A stretch of 64,000 nucleotides of DNA from Streptomyces dengpaensis (GTDB lineage Bacteria > Actinomycetota > Actinomycetes > Streptomycetales > Streptomycetaceae), in assembly GCF_002946835.1 (NCBI RefSeq), contig NZ_CP026652.1:1612001-1676000 (forward strand), given 5' to 3'. This document shows positions 25,288-33,559 of the stretch, piece by piece. Numbering within the stretch: position 1 is the first letter of the stretch; every line of letters begins with the position of its first letter. The position numbers were made by a program, and so were the translations under genes. The notes below the pieces were generated by a model, which was not told where the DNA came from, searched no databases, and saw only the letters and a program-made list of their open reading frames with translations.

Positions 25288-26451
25288 TCAAGGGGTGGGT
25301 TTCTCCAGGGCTTTGGGAGCGAGGGCGGCGACGGCGGCGGCGAGGAGGGCGGGCAGCAGCAGCGCGTGCGGCAGGGCGGTGACGGTGGCGAGGGCGCCGA
25401 TGAGGGCGGGTCCGGCGAGCAGGCCGACGTAGCCGGTGACCGCGACGGTGGCGACCGCGCGGGGGCCGCCGATGCCTGCGGCGGTGATCAGGCTGGGGAT
25501 GGTGACGGACAACCCCAGGCCGAAGGCCGCCCACCCCAGGAGGGCAAAGGCGATGGTGGAGCCAGCAAGCCCGGTTGCGAGGCCGAGCGCGGCCAGGGCG
25601 GCGCCGGCCCGGACAACAGCGGGAGCGCCGAAGCGGGCGGTGAGCCGGTCTCCGGCGAGGCGACCGGCGGCCATGGCGGCGCTGTAGACGCCGTACGCCA
25701 CGGCGCTGGTCGCGGCGGTCGCACCGAGGTCGTGCAGGTGGACGGCAGCCCAGTCGGCAGCGGCCCCCTCGCCCAGCAGGGTTCCGGCCGCCAGTGCGCC
25801 CAGCAGCCACAACCGGGGCCGCGACAGACTCCCGCGCTCGTCCAAGCCCGGTGCCACACGGTTGTGGACGGGCTCGAGTCCAGGGCTGGCAAGACAGCAG
25901 GTAAGGCGCGTCGCTGCACCTGCCGCCGTGGCGGCGATGGCTGCGACGCCGGCGAACAGGACGGTGTGCGGGGTGTGGGCGGTGGCTGAGGCCAGCACGG
26001 CGCCTGCGAGGCCGCCGAGGCTGAAACTCGCGTGCAACCGGCCCATGATCGGGCGGCCGTGAGCGTTCTGGCAGCGGACCGCAGCGGCATTGACTGCGAC
26101 GTCGAGGACGCCGTGTGCGGCGCCGAAGACGAACGCCGCCACCAGGAGGCTCTCCAGGCTGCGGCATACCCCGAGGACGGCAAGGCAGACGGCGAGAGCG
26201 ATGGCACCGCCGGTCAGCAGTGCGGGCAGGCGGGCCGGGTGGGCGAGGCGTCCGCCGGTCTGGAGTCCAGCGACCATGCCGAGGGCAGCGGCCAGCAGGA
26301 CCAGGGCGAGCCCGGCGGTGCTCACCTCGGCGGTGTTCTGAACGGCCGGCATGCGTGCGCCCCAGACGGCCATCACCACACCCAAGCCGGCAAAGTACCC
26401 GGTCAGCAGACGGCGGCTGCGCGCCAGCTCGGGCCCCGCGGTCTGGTTCAC
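25288..26451 (-). CDS. MFS transporter
   Basis: A 387-residue major facilitator with about 12 hydrophobic segments, opening RSRRLLTGYFAGLGVVMAVW and with an inter-domain loop near residue 190. The motif A region is degenerate. Such proteins export or import small molecules; the adjoining ATP-grasp ligase suggests a peptide or amino-acid derivative as cargo. The GTG at 26451 overlaps the ATP-grasp stop (GTGA). The frame is open far upstream on the ligase region, but that part is out of frame with a real gene. It is the last gene of the operon. Confidence 0.88.
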   Translation of the reverse strand: MNQTAGPELARSRRLLTGYFAGLGVVMAVWGARMPAVQNTAEVSTAGLALVLLAAALGMVAGLQTGGRLAHPARLPALLTGGAIALAVCLAVLGVCRSLESLLVAAFVFGAAHGVLDVAVNAAAVRCQNAHGRPIMGRLHASFSLGGLAGAVLASATAHTPHTVLFAGVAAIAATAAGAATRLTCCLASPGLEPVHNRVAPGLDERGSLSRPRLWLLGALAAGTLLGEGAAADWAAVHLHDLGATAATSAVAYGVYSAAMAAGRLAGDRLTARFGAPAVVRAGAALAALGLATGLAGSTIAFALLGWAAFGLGLSVTIPSLITAAGIGGPRAVATVAVTGYVGLLAGPALIGALATVTALPHALLLPALLAAAVAALAPKALEKPTP

Positions 26452-27713
26452 GCGGCGTGCTCCCGGGTGACCGGGGCCGCCTGCGCGACCGCAGCCACCT
26501 GGACGTCGAGGTTGCGGTACGCCTCCTGGGCGCGGGCTTGGGCGATGGTGGCGGTCTGCCCGGTGGTGATCAGGTAGCCGATGCGAGCGGTGAACAGATC
26601 GCCCCCGTCCTGCGGCAGCACGAGCTGGTCGCCGGCCTGCCGCTGGAAGCGCACGCGCTCCACTCCCCTGGTGGGTTTCGTGACACAGCGGGCGGTGAGG
26701 GTGCCGGAGTAGGCCGGGTAGATGAAGCGGATCGCCGCGGCCTGGTGGCGAGTCGGCGTCAGGTCGGGAGTATGTCCGCAGGCGATGTCTGCGGCGGCAC
26801 GGGCGAGGTCGACGCCGGTGGCCAGGTGGACGAGGTGGCCGATCATGTCGCCGGCGATCCGGGCGTTGACCTCGATGAGGCGGGGGCGGCCGTCGACCAC
26901 GCGGATCTCGACGTGGCTGACGCCGTCGGTGACACCGAGGGCGTCGATGGCCGCGACGGCGGCCGGGGCCACGGTGGCAATGAGCGGGTCGTTCGCGTCG
27001 ACCATGTGCGCCAGTTCCTCGAAGTGGGGCGGCATGCCGACGGTCTTGCGGGTGACAGCGGCGACAGTGGTCTGTCCCTGGTGGGTGACGCACTCGACAC
27101 TCACCTCCGGGCCGTCGAGGTATTCCTCGACCAGGACCTGAGTGCTCTCCACTCCGTGGCTGGCGGTCTTGGCGGCGAAGGCGTACGCGGCCTGCAGCTG
27201 GTCGGCGGTGTCGACGCGGATGACGCCCATGCTCGCGGCGTGCGCGGCGGGTTTGAGGACGACGGGGAAGCCGATGCGCCGGGCGGCATCTGTCGCCTCG
27301 TGCTCGGTGCGCACGCTGACGGAGGCGGCGGAGGGCACCCCGTGGCGGGCGAACAGGCTGCGGCTCGTGTGCTTGTTGCGGCAGCCCTGGAGGGCCTCCG
27401 GAGCGGTGGTGGGCAGGCCGAGCCGGCGGGCCAGGCGGGCGACGGGGATGAGATACCACTCGGTCCACGTCATCACGCCGGCCAGCGCGTGCCGATCGGC
27501 GAGCGCGTGCCCGGCCGCGGTCAGCGCCGCCTGATCGGCGGGGTCGGCGACCTCGTAGTCGAGGAGGAACTCCTTCTCCCAGGTCGGCGCGGCGCCGGAG
27601 ATCAGGACGACGTCGTAGTGGGCGGCAACGCTCTGAAGGCAGGTGCCGCGATACGCCTGGGCCTCCATGTCGGAGGCGGCAACGACCAGGACGACGGGGC
27701 GAGAGGACAACAA
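26448..27713 (-). CDS. ATP-grasp carboxylate-amine ligase
   Basis: A 421-residue ATP-grasp ligase. Domain A carries VVLVVAASD; the central ATP-binding part shows FPVVLKPAAHAASMGVIRV (Lys binding ATP phosphates and a Ser/Gly loop), then VLVEEYLDGPEVSVECV, and the metal site HVEIRVVDGRPRLIEVNAR with Glu and Asn. This pattern is that of L-amino acid ligases and related peptide-forming enzymes, which join carboxylates to amines by acyl phosphate. Substrates are unknown. Two TTG codons in a row at 27713/27710 are possible starts after GGAG. Both neighbours suggest a small product that is exported by MFS pumps. Confidence 0.88.
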   Translation of the reverse strand: MLSSRPVVLVVAASDMEAQAYRGTCLQSVAAHYDVVLISGAAPTWEKEFLLDYEVADPADQAALTAAGHALADRHALAGVMTWTEWYLIPVARLARRLGLPTTAPEALQGCRNKHTSRSLFARHGVPSAASVSVRTEHEATDAARRIGFPVVLKPAAHAASMGVIRVDTADQLQAAYAFAAKTASHGVESTQVLVEEYLDGPEVSVECVTHQGQTTVAAVTRKTVGMPPHFEELAHMVDANDPLIATVAPAAVAAIDALGVTDGVSHVEIRVVDGRPRLIEVNARIAGDMIGHLVHLATGVDLARAAADIACGHTPDLTPTRHQAAAIRFIYPAYSGTLTARCVTKPTRGVERVRFQRQAGDQLVLPQDGGDLFTARIGYLITTGQTATIAQARAQEAYRNLDVQVAAVAQAAPVTREHAA

Positions 27714-27761
27714 GGCTCCAAACAGTGCGGGGGAACGAAGAGCTGAGGCAGGGCGCCTGGG

Positions 27762-28100
27762 TCAGGGGGTGCGGCGGCGTCGCAGCTCGAAGGCAGACGC
27801 CCACTGGGGGTGGTCCTCGATCAACTTGCGGGCGTACAGGGCGGTGAAGGAGTTGTTCAGTCCACGCACGCCCGCGGGCAGCTGCCAGCGCAGGTCCTCG
27901 AACAACGCCTTGAGCCCGACCCGGGTGGCGCCGGCGGCAAGTCGGTCGGCCGTCAGGCGCTCCAGGGCGCTGTAGACGTACGGATGCTCAGCATCGAAGG
28001 CCACGAACCGGTCGGTCAGCGTCGGGCGCGAGCCCGCTCGAAACGACGCTCGGGCTACCGGCAGGGCGTAGGGGTCGGCAAGAGTGTGGGACGTGGGCAT
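27762..28100 (-). CDS. Unknown 112-residue helical protein
   Basis: I do not name this family with confidence. The central part reads VYSALERLTADRLAAGATRV and LFEDLRWQLPAGVRGLNNSF, ending TALYARKLIEDHPQWASAFE. That resembles small phage and element proteins seen near HNH or repressor genes. The protein is soluble and alpha-helical with a Pro/Arg-rich tail. It starts at an ATG at 28100 and lies in the gap between an MFS gene and the ligase gene, all in the same direction. Confidence 0.7.
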   Translation of the reverse strand: MPTSHTLADPYALPVARASFRAGSRPTLTDRFVAFDAEHPYVYSALERLTADRLAAGATRVGLKALFEDLRWQLPAGVRGLNNSFTALYARKLIEDHPQWASAFELRRRRTP

Positions 28101-28142
28101 GGCGGCGGTCTCCGGTGGTGAGCGGGAGGGTGACCGGGCGGG

Positions 28143-29381
28143 TCAGGCGCAGGAGGTGCGCAGGGCGGGGGTGGTGCGCAGCCGGGCGAAGGCGGCGACT
28201 AGGCCCAGCGCCTGCAGTGCGGCGCAGATGGTGATCACGTGGCCGAGCTGGGCGGGCGGCACAGTGGCGACGAGGACACCGGCGAAGGGGAAGGGCAGCA
28301 GGAGCAGCAGGATGGTCAGCGACAGGGTGGCGCCGAACACCGGTGCGGGGATGAGGCGGGAGCGCAGCGTGCGCAGCACGACGGTCATGCCGCCCTCGCC
28401 GGCCATGAGGAAGGCGATCAGGGTGAGATAGCTGCCGTAGGTGTCGGCGAAGGAGACGGCCAGGCACGCCAAGGCGGCGATCGTGGCGGACACGGCGCCG
28501 ACCGGCCACAGGCCGAAGCGGTCGATCGCCCGGCGGCACAGGGCGACCGCGAGGAGAGAGGCGACGGCGGCTGCCGACCAGATGAGCCCGACGTCGGCCG
28601 TGGAGTGTCCGAGCTGTTTGACGATGATCACTGGGGTGGCGGCCTGCAGCAGGCCGACGGTCAGGTTGGAGACGGTCAGTCCGGTCACCAGCCAGCCGAG
28701 GGCCGGTAGCGCGCGGAGGGTCGACCAGCCGGTGTGTAGCCCCTTAAGGACGGGCTGCGGCGCGGTGGGCTTGCTCCGGTGGCGCTGGCGCGGGGCCAAG
28801 ACGCTGGTGAGCAGCGAGAAGACGGCGATCACGATCAGCATTCCGGTGGCGCCGGCCCGCTGCAGGAGCAGCCCGGCGAGTGCGGGGCCGACCAGCGTGG
28901 CGAACTGGTCGATGCCGAGCAGCACCGACTGAACGCGGTGGGCGCGGGCGCCGGCCTCGCGGCCGGCGACTCCGCCCGCGGTCTCGGCCGCGATGTAGGA
29001 GCATTCAGTGAGGATCCCGGTGGACGCGGCGAGCAGCATGACGGTGACCGTCGCGCTGAGGCCCGCCTGCGTTGGCAAGATGAACGCGGTGGCCAGGACA
29101 ACCACGGCCCGGCCCGCAGAGGCGAAACGGAGCACGGCGGTGGTCCCGTGGCGGTCGACCAGAACCCCTGCGAAGGCGAACGAACCCAGTCTCGGCACCC
29201 ATTCCAGCGCGAACGCGAGGCCGGTCAGGGCGGCCGAGTTGGTGGTGGCCAGTACCAGCAGCGGGATGCCGTAGGTGGCCATGGCGAACGCGGCAGCGTC
29301 CGTGCTGCGCGGCAGGTAGATGCCGCGCAGCAGAGTGGGGACCGGGCGACGGGCATGCCAGGGTCCGACACGGGATCTCAC
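28143..29381 (-). CDS. MFS transporter (enterobactin exporter-like type)
   Basis: A 412-residue major facilitator with about 12 membrane segments; TM1 contains STDAAAFAMATYGIPLLVLA and the loop 2-3 motif is AGVLVDRHGTTAVLRFAS (close to motif A, G-x-L-x-D-R). It resembles EntS/TetV-like drug or siderophore exporters. Together with the second MFS protein and the ligase it implies synthesis and release of a small molecule. The GTG at 29381 overlaps the upstream stop as GTGA. Regulation is probably by the HxlR protein two genes upstream. Confidence 0.88.
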   Translation of the reverse strand: MRSRVGPWHARRPVPTLLRGIYLPRSTDAAAFAMATYGIPLLVLATTNSAALTGLAFALEWVPRLGSFAFAGVLVDRHGTTAVLRFASAGRAVVVLATAFILPTQAGLSATVTVMLLAASTGILTECSYIAAETAGGVAGREAGARAHRVQSVLLGIDQFATLVGPALAGLLLQRAGATGMLIVIAVFSLLTSVLAPRQRHRSKPTAPQPVLKGLHTGWSTLRALPALGWLVTGLTVSNLTVGLLQAATPVIIVKQLGHSTADVGLIWSAAAVASLLAVALCRRAIDRFGLWPVGAVSATIAALACLAVSFADTYGSYLTLIAFLMAGEGGMTVVLRTLRSRLIPAPVFGATLSLTILLLLLPFPFAGVLVATVPPAQLGHVITICAALQALGLVAAFARLRTTPALRTSCA

Positions 29382-29893
29382 GCAGCGTGCCCCGATTCCT
29401 CCGCCGCACAGGAGGAGCGGGCGATGTCCTGGTGCAGGACGCGGGGGTACGCCGTAAGCCACTCGGACAGCGCCGCGCGCGGAGCCGACGGTTCGGTCGC
29501 TGCGCCGGATTGCCCCGGGCCGCCGTCCTGCATCTGGAAGGCGTGCTGGACGCGCGCGACGAAGTCACTGGTGCGGCTGGGAAGTTGGTTGGTTCGGGCC
29601 CAGCGTGCTGCGGTGTCGTACACCTCGGCCAGGTCCTTGCCGCTCGTAGTGAGCTGGTAGCGGGCCAAGGCGTGTCCGCGGGCGTGGATGAGGCCGAGGT
29701 CGCGTGCGGTGTCGATGGCGTGGCGCAGTTGTCCGGTGGTGAGGTCGCCGAGGGCGCCCTGCAGGCTGCCGCGTTGGCGACTGATAGGGCCGTTGTCGTC
29801 GATCTCGGTGATCAGGCGTATCAGGCCGGGCAGGGACAGGGTCCGGATCGCGCGGCGTTCACGCAAGACGCTGGTGGGCAGGGCGGCTGTCAT
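29378..29893 (-). CDS. Small winged-helix-like protein
   Basis: A 171-residue soluble protein. The N-terminal two thirds look like a winged helix: SLPGLIRLITEIDDNGPISR, then GALGDLTTGQLRHAIDTARD, LGLIHARGHALARYQLTTSG. That order (helix, recognition helix, wing ending in L-T-x-x-G) resembles the C-terminal half of the HxlR protein upstream, so the two may be related. The C-terminus is polar. The ATG at 29893 overlaps the HxlR stop. Likely a transcription factor or anti-activator of this operon. Confidence 0.7.
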   Translation of the reverse strand: MTAALPTSVLRERRAIRTLSLPGLIRLITEIDDNGPISRQRGSLQGALGDLTTGQLRHAIDTARDLGLIHARGHALARYQLTTSGKDLAEVYDTAARWARTNQLPSRTSDFVARVQHAFQMQDGGPGQSGAATEPSAPRAALSEWLTAYPRVLHQDIARSSCAAEESGHAA

Positions 29894-30780
29894 CGACGCG
29901 GGCCTCCTGCCGGGGTGATGGGGCGGGCGGGTATCTGGTGGGAGAAGAGGTCGCTGGACTTCCACGCCGGGCCGTCCGGCGGCGGGGTGGTGGCCAGGGC
30001 AGGGCCAGCAGACGATGCGGCCGGAATGGCGGGTGCCGGAAGGCGCGTCGGGGTGGTCGCCCACGTGCCGGAGCGGGTCTTGGACGGGGCGGTCCCCGGT
30101 CGGCGAAGCGGGTCGGTCCCGGCGGACGGGAGGACAGCCCACGTAGTGATGGCCTGGAAGACGGGGGCGAGTGCCTGGCCGCTGGCGGACAGCTGGAAGT
30201 CGTCGCTGCCTGTGACCGTGACGAGGCCGTCGGCCACCAGTCGGTCCAGGGGCTTGTAGACAGCAGTCAGCCCGTATCCAGGCATAGCCTCGGTGGCCAG
30301 GGCCTTGGCGCTCGCACGGCCCCGGGCCTGCAGGGTCATAAGGATCGGGGTGGCGTGCCGCGGGGCGATCAGAGTGATCGTGTCGTCGATGTTCTGGGCC
30401 GGGGGGATCCGCTCGGGCTCCAGCTCACCGGTGGCCTTGCTCGTGACGAGCTGCTTCTCCAGGTAGGTGTCGCCCCAAGAGGCGATCACGGCCAGGACGG
30501 GGAGCAGCTCGGCACCCCGGCCAGTGAGGCCGTAAGTGACGTGGCGCGGGGCGTACTCCGTGCGTTCGACCACGCCGGCGTTGGTGAGGTGGCGCAGCCG
30601 GGGGTGGAGCTGGCCGTCGGCGAGCCACGGCAGCCGGGGTTTGATCTCGGCATAGCGCAGCGGCTGGGAGGAGAGGGTCATCAGCACCCACACGCTCCAG
30701 CGCGGGGCGAGCAGATCCAGCGTCTTGGTGACGCTGGAGTAGTCGTTCGGGGTGGTGGGGGGCTGAGCGGTGGTGGCCAA
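29890..30780 (-). CDS. HxlR-type regulator with two DNA-binding domains
   Basis: A 296-residue protein. Residues about 15-100 are a full HxlR domain (LDLLAPRWSVWVLMTLSSQP, RYAEIKPRLPWLADGQLHPR, LRHLTNAGVVERTEYA). Residues about 130-215 form a second winged helix in the same order (ITLIAPRHATPILMTLQARG through LDRLVADGLVTVTG). HxlR proteins are normally single-domain dimers, so this tandem form may act as a monomer. A Pro-rich tail of 80 residues follows. The TTG at 30780 has GAGGAG eight bases before it. Confidence 0.85.
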   Translation of the reverse strand: MATTAQPPTTPNDYSSVTKTLDLLAPRWSVWVLMTLSSQPLRYAEIKPRLPWLADGQLHPRLRHLTNAGVVERTEYAPRHVTYGLTGRGAELLPVLAVIASWGDTYLEKQLVTSKATGELEPERIPPAQNIDDTITLIAPRHATPILMTLQARGRASAKALATEAMPGYGLTAVYKPLDRLVADGLVTVTGSDDFQLSASGQALAPVFQAITTWAVLPSAGTDPLRRPGTAPSKTRSGTWATTPTRLPAPAIPAASSAGPALATTPPPDGPAWKSSDLFSHQIPARPITPAGGPRR

Positions 30781-30810
30781 GGATGGGGCTCCTCAAGCAG
30801 TGCGGGCAGA

Positions 30811-31233
30811 TCAGCGGGTGCGGGAGGCGGCGGCCTGCGGGGAGGCGGGTACGGGCACAGCCGGCGGTGGGGTGTCGGGGGCCGGTGCGCGGCGCAGTCC
30901 CGCCAGGACCGCGCCGGTGTTCTTGGCGTAGGCGTCACGGGCGGCGACGGACTCGGCGATGCGGCGGGCGCAGTCGACGATGTGACCGGCGGCAAAACGG
31001 CCGATCTCCCGCTCAGGGGCGATGAGTTCGCGCAGCCTCTCCAGCTGGAAGGCGATGTTGCGCTCAGCGAGCGCCAGGTCGCTGTGACTGCCGGTTAGCG
31101 CGGCGAGCAGGGTGGCATCGGGGGTGGTGTCGGCGAGGGCTTCGAGTTCGGCGAGCGGCTGTCCGAACAGTGCCTCGATGCGCTGGGCGATGATCTCGGA
31201 GATGGCGTGGGCGGTGGCGTCGGGCTGGGGCAA
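30811..31233 (-). CDS. Helical protein, family A (first)
   Basis: About 140 residues, almost entirely alpha-helical: IAQRIEALFGQPLAELEALA, then LALAERNIAFQLERLRELIA, then IVDCARRIAESVAARDAYAK. It shares this plan with the products at 31685 and 33560: R-I-E-x-x-F/L at the start, an A-E-R/D helix, and a late A-x-x-A-R/E-D motif. No named domain. A Pro/Ala tail ends it. The TTG at 31233 is the best start; a CTG at 31248 would overlap the previous stop. The overlap with its neighbours suggests assembly into one complex. Confidence 0.65.
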   Translation of the reverse strand: MPQPDATAHAISEIIAQRIEALFGQPLAELEALADTTPDATLLAALTGSHSDLALAERNIAFQLERLRELIAPEREIGRFAAGHIVDCARRIAESVAARDAYAKNTGAVLAGLRRAPAPDTPPPAVPVPASPQAAASRTR

Positions 31234-31244
31234 TCGGCGGGCTT

Positions 31245-31688
31245 TCAGGGGCGGTGGGTCCGCACCGCCCCGGCACGGCCGGTTGCCGGGGCGGGCGGAG
31301 CAGTGGCGGTGATCTTCGGTTGAGCGAACTGCACCGGCTGCGCGGGGCGTTGATCGGGAGCGGGCATGGTCCGCAGGAGGTCGTCGAGGGCGGCGACGTA
31401 GCCGTCCCGGCCGGCCAGCGCAGCCTCCAGCCACTGGGCGTCCCAGCGCAGGTCCTCGGCGGACAGGTCGCCCAGGTCGCGGTCACAGGACATCGAGGCG
31501 TGGACGCGATCACGTACGCAGACGACCTGTTCCTCGGCGACCGCGAGAAAGCTGCGCAGTTCCAGCGCACGGTGGAGGGCGGCGCAGACCTCAAGATGGG
31601 CTGCCTGCGCATACAGCTCGGCGACGGAGGCACCGAACGCCTCCTCCAGCGCGGTGTCGCGGCTGGTGGACTTGTCGATGACGCTCAT
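31245..31688 (-). CDS. Helical protein, family A (second, divergent)
   Basis: A 147-residue helical protein with a Cys-containing middle (HLEVCAALHRALELRSFLAV, EEQVVCVRDRVHASMSCDRD) and a late AALAGRDGYVAALDDLL segment that matches the C-terminal helix of its neighbours. No domain name known. The ATG at 31688 overlaps the preceding stop as ATGA. Pro-rich tail. Similar length and gene order argue for duplication within the operon. Confidence 0.65.
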   Translation of the reverse strand: MSVIDKSTSRDTALEEAFGASVAELYAQAAHLEVCAALHRALELRSFLAVAEEQVVCVRDRVHASMSCDRDLGDLSAEDLRWDAQWLEAALAGRDGYVAALDDLLRTMPAPDQRPAQPVQFAQPKITATAPPAPATGRAGAVRTHRP

Positions 31689-32140
31689 CGCGTCACCCCG
31701 CGCGTCGGGATACCCCGCTCGCCGGGCAGTGCGGGCGCCGCGGTGGGCAGCGCCGGAGCGCGGCGCGCGGCGGGGCCGGCACCACGCCAGGCGCCAGGCC
31801 CGCGCTTGCCAGGGGCGAGGGGGTCGAGGAGGTAGTTCACGACCATCACGCGACCGTCACGTGCAGTGACAGCGGCGTTGACCCGGTGCGCCAACTCCAT
31901 GACAGCGTCGTCGAGTTCGCCCGGGTGCGTGCCGAGCGCCTCGACGAGCGCGTCCTCCGCGGTGTCGAGTGCGTCCTGGGTTTCGGCGAGCAGGCCGTAC
32001 CAGTGCACGACACTGGTGGCCTCGGGGTTGGCCTGTGGTGCCGCCTGAACCGCCCGGCGCAGATCGGCGAGAGGCATCTGGAAGCGGTCCTCGATCCGCT
32101 CAGTGACGACGCCCATCACGTCCTCGCTGAACTCGGGCAC
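31685..32140 (-). CDS. Helical protein, family A (third)
   Basis: A 151-residue protein beginning MPEFSEDVMGVVTERIEDRF with QMPLADLRRAVQAAP next, parallel to the RIEALFGQPLAELEALA of the 30811 product. A helical centre (LDTAEDALVEALGTHPGELD) and NAAVTARDGRVMVVNYLLDP follow, then a Pro-rich tail. Function unknown. The GTG at 32140 has AAAGGAG seven bases away, the best ribosome site of the three related genes. It is separated by 114 bases from the secreted protein gene upstream. Confidence 0.7.
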   Translation of the reverse strand: MPEFSEDVMGVVTERIEDRFQMPLADLRRAVQAAPQANPEATSVVHWYGLLAETQDALDTAEDALVEALGTHPGELDDAVMELAHRVNAAVTARDGRVMVVNYLLDPLAPGKRGPGAWRGAGPAARRAPALPTAAPALPGERGIPTRGVTR

Positions 32141-32254
32141 GGAGAAGCTCCTTTCATTCGCTTTTCGGGGGCGGGAAAATACACTGAAAATCCGGTCCGT
32201 GCGGGAGCGGTCCGCGAACCCGGATGCCGAAGAGGGGAATTGCGGGCCGGTCTG

Positions 32255-32581
32255 CTAGTCCAGGCACATGGCGGTGTCGCGGTAGACGTACGTTCCGGAC
32301 ACCCACCCCTTTACGCCGGTGGTCTTGTCCGTGATGTAGCGCCAGTTCCCGCTGCTCTTGTGGACGGTGAACTTGTGGCTGCGGTAGAGCACGCCGAGCG
32401 CCGTGGACTTGGAGGACGCCTTGGAGCGGATCGTTACAGCCTTCGCGTGCACCTTGTACGGGAGCGGCTTTGCCGAGCAGCTGCTGACGGTGGTTGCGGC
32501 ACTGGCGGTGGGGATGGAGACGAGCGGGAGAGCGAGCGCGCCGAGAACGGCGGCGGAGACGGCTATGCGGCTGGTGCGCAT
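32255..32581 (-). CDS. Secreted SH3-like protein
   Basis: A 108-residue protein with a signal peptide (SRIAVSAAVLGALALPLVSI, cleavage after ASA). The mature part resembles a bacterial SH3 domain: VHAKAVTIRSKASSKSTALG, then FTVHKSSGNWRYITDK and GWVSGTYVY. Two cysteines probably form a disulfide. SH3-like domains bind peptidoglycan or peptides outside the cell. It is the first gene after palindrome 1 and has GGAGG ten bases before its ATG. A paralogous secreted protein is encoded at 39566 in the conjugation operon. Confidence 0.85.
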   Translation of the reverse strand: MRTSRIAVSAAVLGALALPLVSIPTASAATTVSSCSAKPLPYKVHAKAVTIRSKASSKSTALGVLYRSHKFTVHKSSGNWRYITDKTTGVKGWVSGTYVYRDTAMCLD

Positions 32582-32668
32582 GGGGAATTGACCTCCACGA
32601 GAATAGGGAAGGGAATGCGGAAACGGACCCGGGCTGATGCCGTGCGGGCCGAGAACAAGAGTCCGGAG

Positions 32669-32695
32669 AATCCCCGGTTTCGGTAACCGGGGATT
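32669..32695. promoter_or_regulatory. Element palindrome 1 (upstream of the 32581-25288 operon)
   Basis: Perfect inverted repeat with 11-base arms, AATCCCCGGTT and AACCGGGGATT, around the 5-base spacer TCGGT. On the gene strand the order is GGTTACCGAAACC followed by CTCCGGA, the same as at sites 2 and 4. It lies 88 bases before the start codon. A CATAGC hexamer sits just upstream of the repeat on the gene strand, so the repeat may overlap the transcription start. It is a likely operator. Confidence 0.75.
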
Positions 32696-32780
32696 GCGTG
32701 CTATGTTCCGCGCCGCCTAGCTCAGGGCAGACGGCATTTCACCGGACGGGGAAGGGGAAAGCCGGTGGGTAGCCGCGAAT

Positions 32781-33503
32781 TCAGCGGCTGGGACCGCGCG
32801 GTGGAGCGGGGTGCGCGGGCAGTGCGGGGACACCCGGAGCGGTGGTGTGGCTGGCTGGCGGTGACGCGGCCGGCAGCGGGATCGCCTCGCCGTTCCAGTG
32901 CGCTTCCCACCACTGGGTGGCTGCCTCGAAGGTGGCGAAGGCGCCCTCGCGCAGGGTGTGCGTCCACGCGTCGGTGTCGACCTCTTCGAGCAGTACCCGG
33001 AACGGCAGTGGCGCCTTCTCGTCGATGGCGCGCAGCAGCACGGTGGTCTCGATCGGCTCGGCGTCGTGCGTGTAGCTGGTCAGCAGGGCGAAATGGTCGC
33101 CGTCGCTGCGCAGTCGCTTCTCCAGGGCGCGGGTGGCCTGGTTGGCGGGTGTGGTGCCCATGCCGTCGGGCAGGAGGATCTTGTCCTCGGGGCAGCCGCG
33201 GGCGATCAGCCAGGACTGGGCAATGGACGGCAGCGGCAGTTCCTTGTGCGTGAAGCGGAAGGTGCGCGCCGCCGAGTCGCGTTTGAGGTGCAGGGCGACG
33301 ATCTGTGGTTCCCCGGGGATGCCCCAGGTGACGGCGCGGTTGTGCATCACGTAGAAGCTGTGCCCGCCGTCCTCGGTGTGGTGCTCGGCCAGCAGGGTGA
33401 GCATGTCCTGCTCGATGGTGATGTGCTGCCAGAACTGGTCGGCGACGTGGTCGTTGACGGCCTCATATCCGTCGAGGCGGAAATCCGGTTCGTGGGTGGG
33501 CAT
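32781..33503 (-). CDS. Unknown 240-residue alpha/beta protein
   Basis: I do not recognise the family. The N-terminal half reads QFWQHITIEQDMLTLLAEHH, SFYVMHNRAVTWGIPGEPQI, VALHLKRDSAARTFRFTHKE, with alternating hydrophobic strands and a long helical linker. The C-terminal half includes an ATFEAATQWWEAHWNGEA helix and a Pro-rich tail. It is the last gene of the unit B operon. The ATG at 33503 is chosen by composition; the longer frame upstream is Arg/Pro-rich noise. No catalytic signature is visible. Confidence 0.7.
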   Translation of the reverse strand: MPTHEPDFRLDGYEAVNDHVADQFWQHITIEQDMLTLLAEHHTEDGGHSFYVMHNRAVTWGIPGEPQIVALHLKRDSAARTFRFTHKELPLPSIAQSWLIARGCPEDKILLPDGMGTTPANQATRALEKRLRSDGDHFALLTSYTHDAEPIETTVLLRAIDEKAPLPFRVLLEEVDTDAWTHTLREGAFATFEAATQWWEAHWNGEAIPLPAASPPASHTTAPGVPALPAHPAPPRGPSR

Positions 33504-33559
33504 CGGTGCTTTCGGTGCGACGACGCCATGGGCGCCGTGGGCTGGGCGTGTTGAGCTGT

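Noticed and set aside
25288..27804. An 838-codon open frame suggesting a fusion upstream of the MFS protein
   Set aside because: The N-terminal half overlaps the well-supported ATP-grasp gene in another frame and is Arg-rich shadow. The MFS gene starts at the GTGA overlap at 26451.
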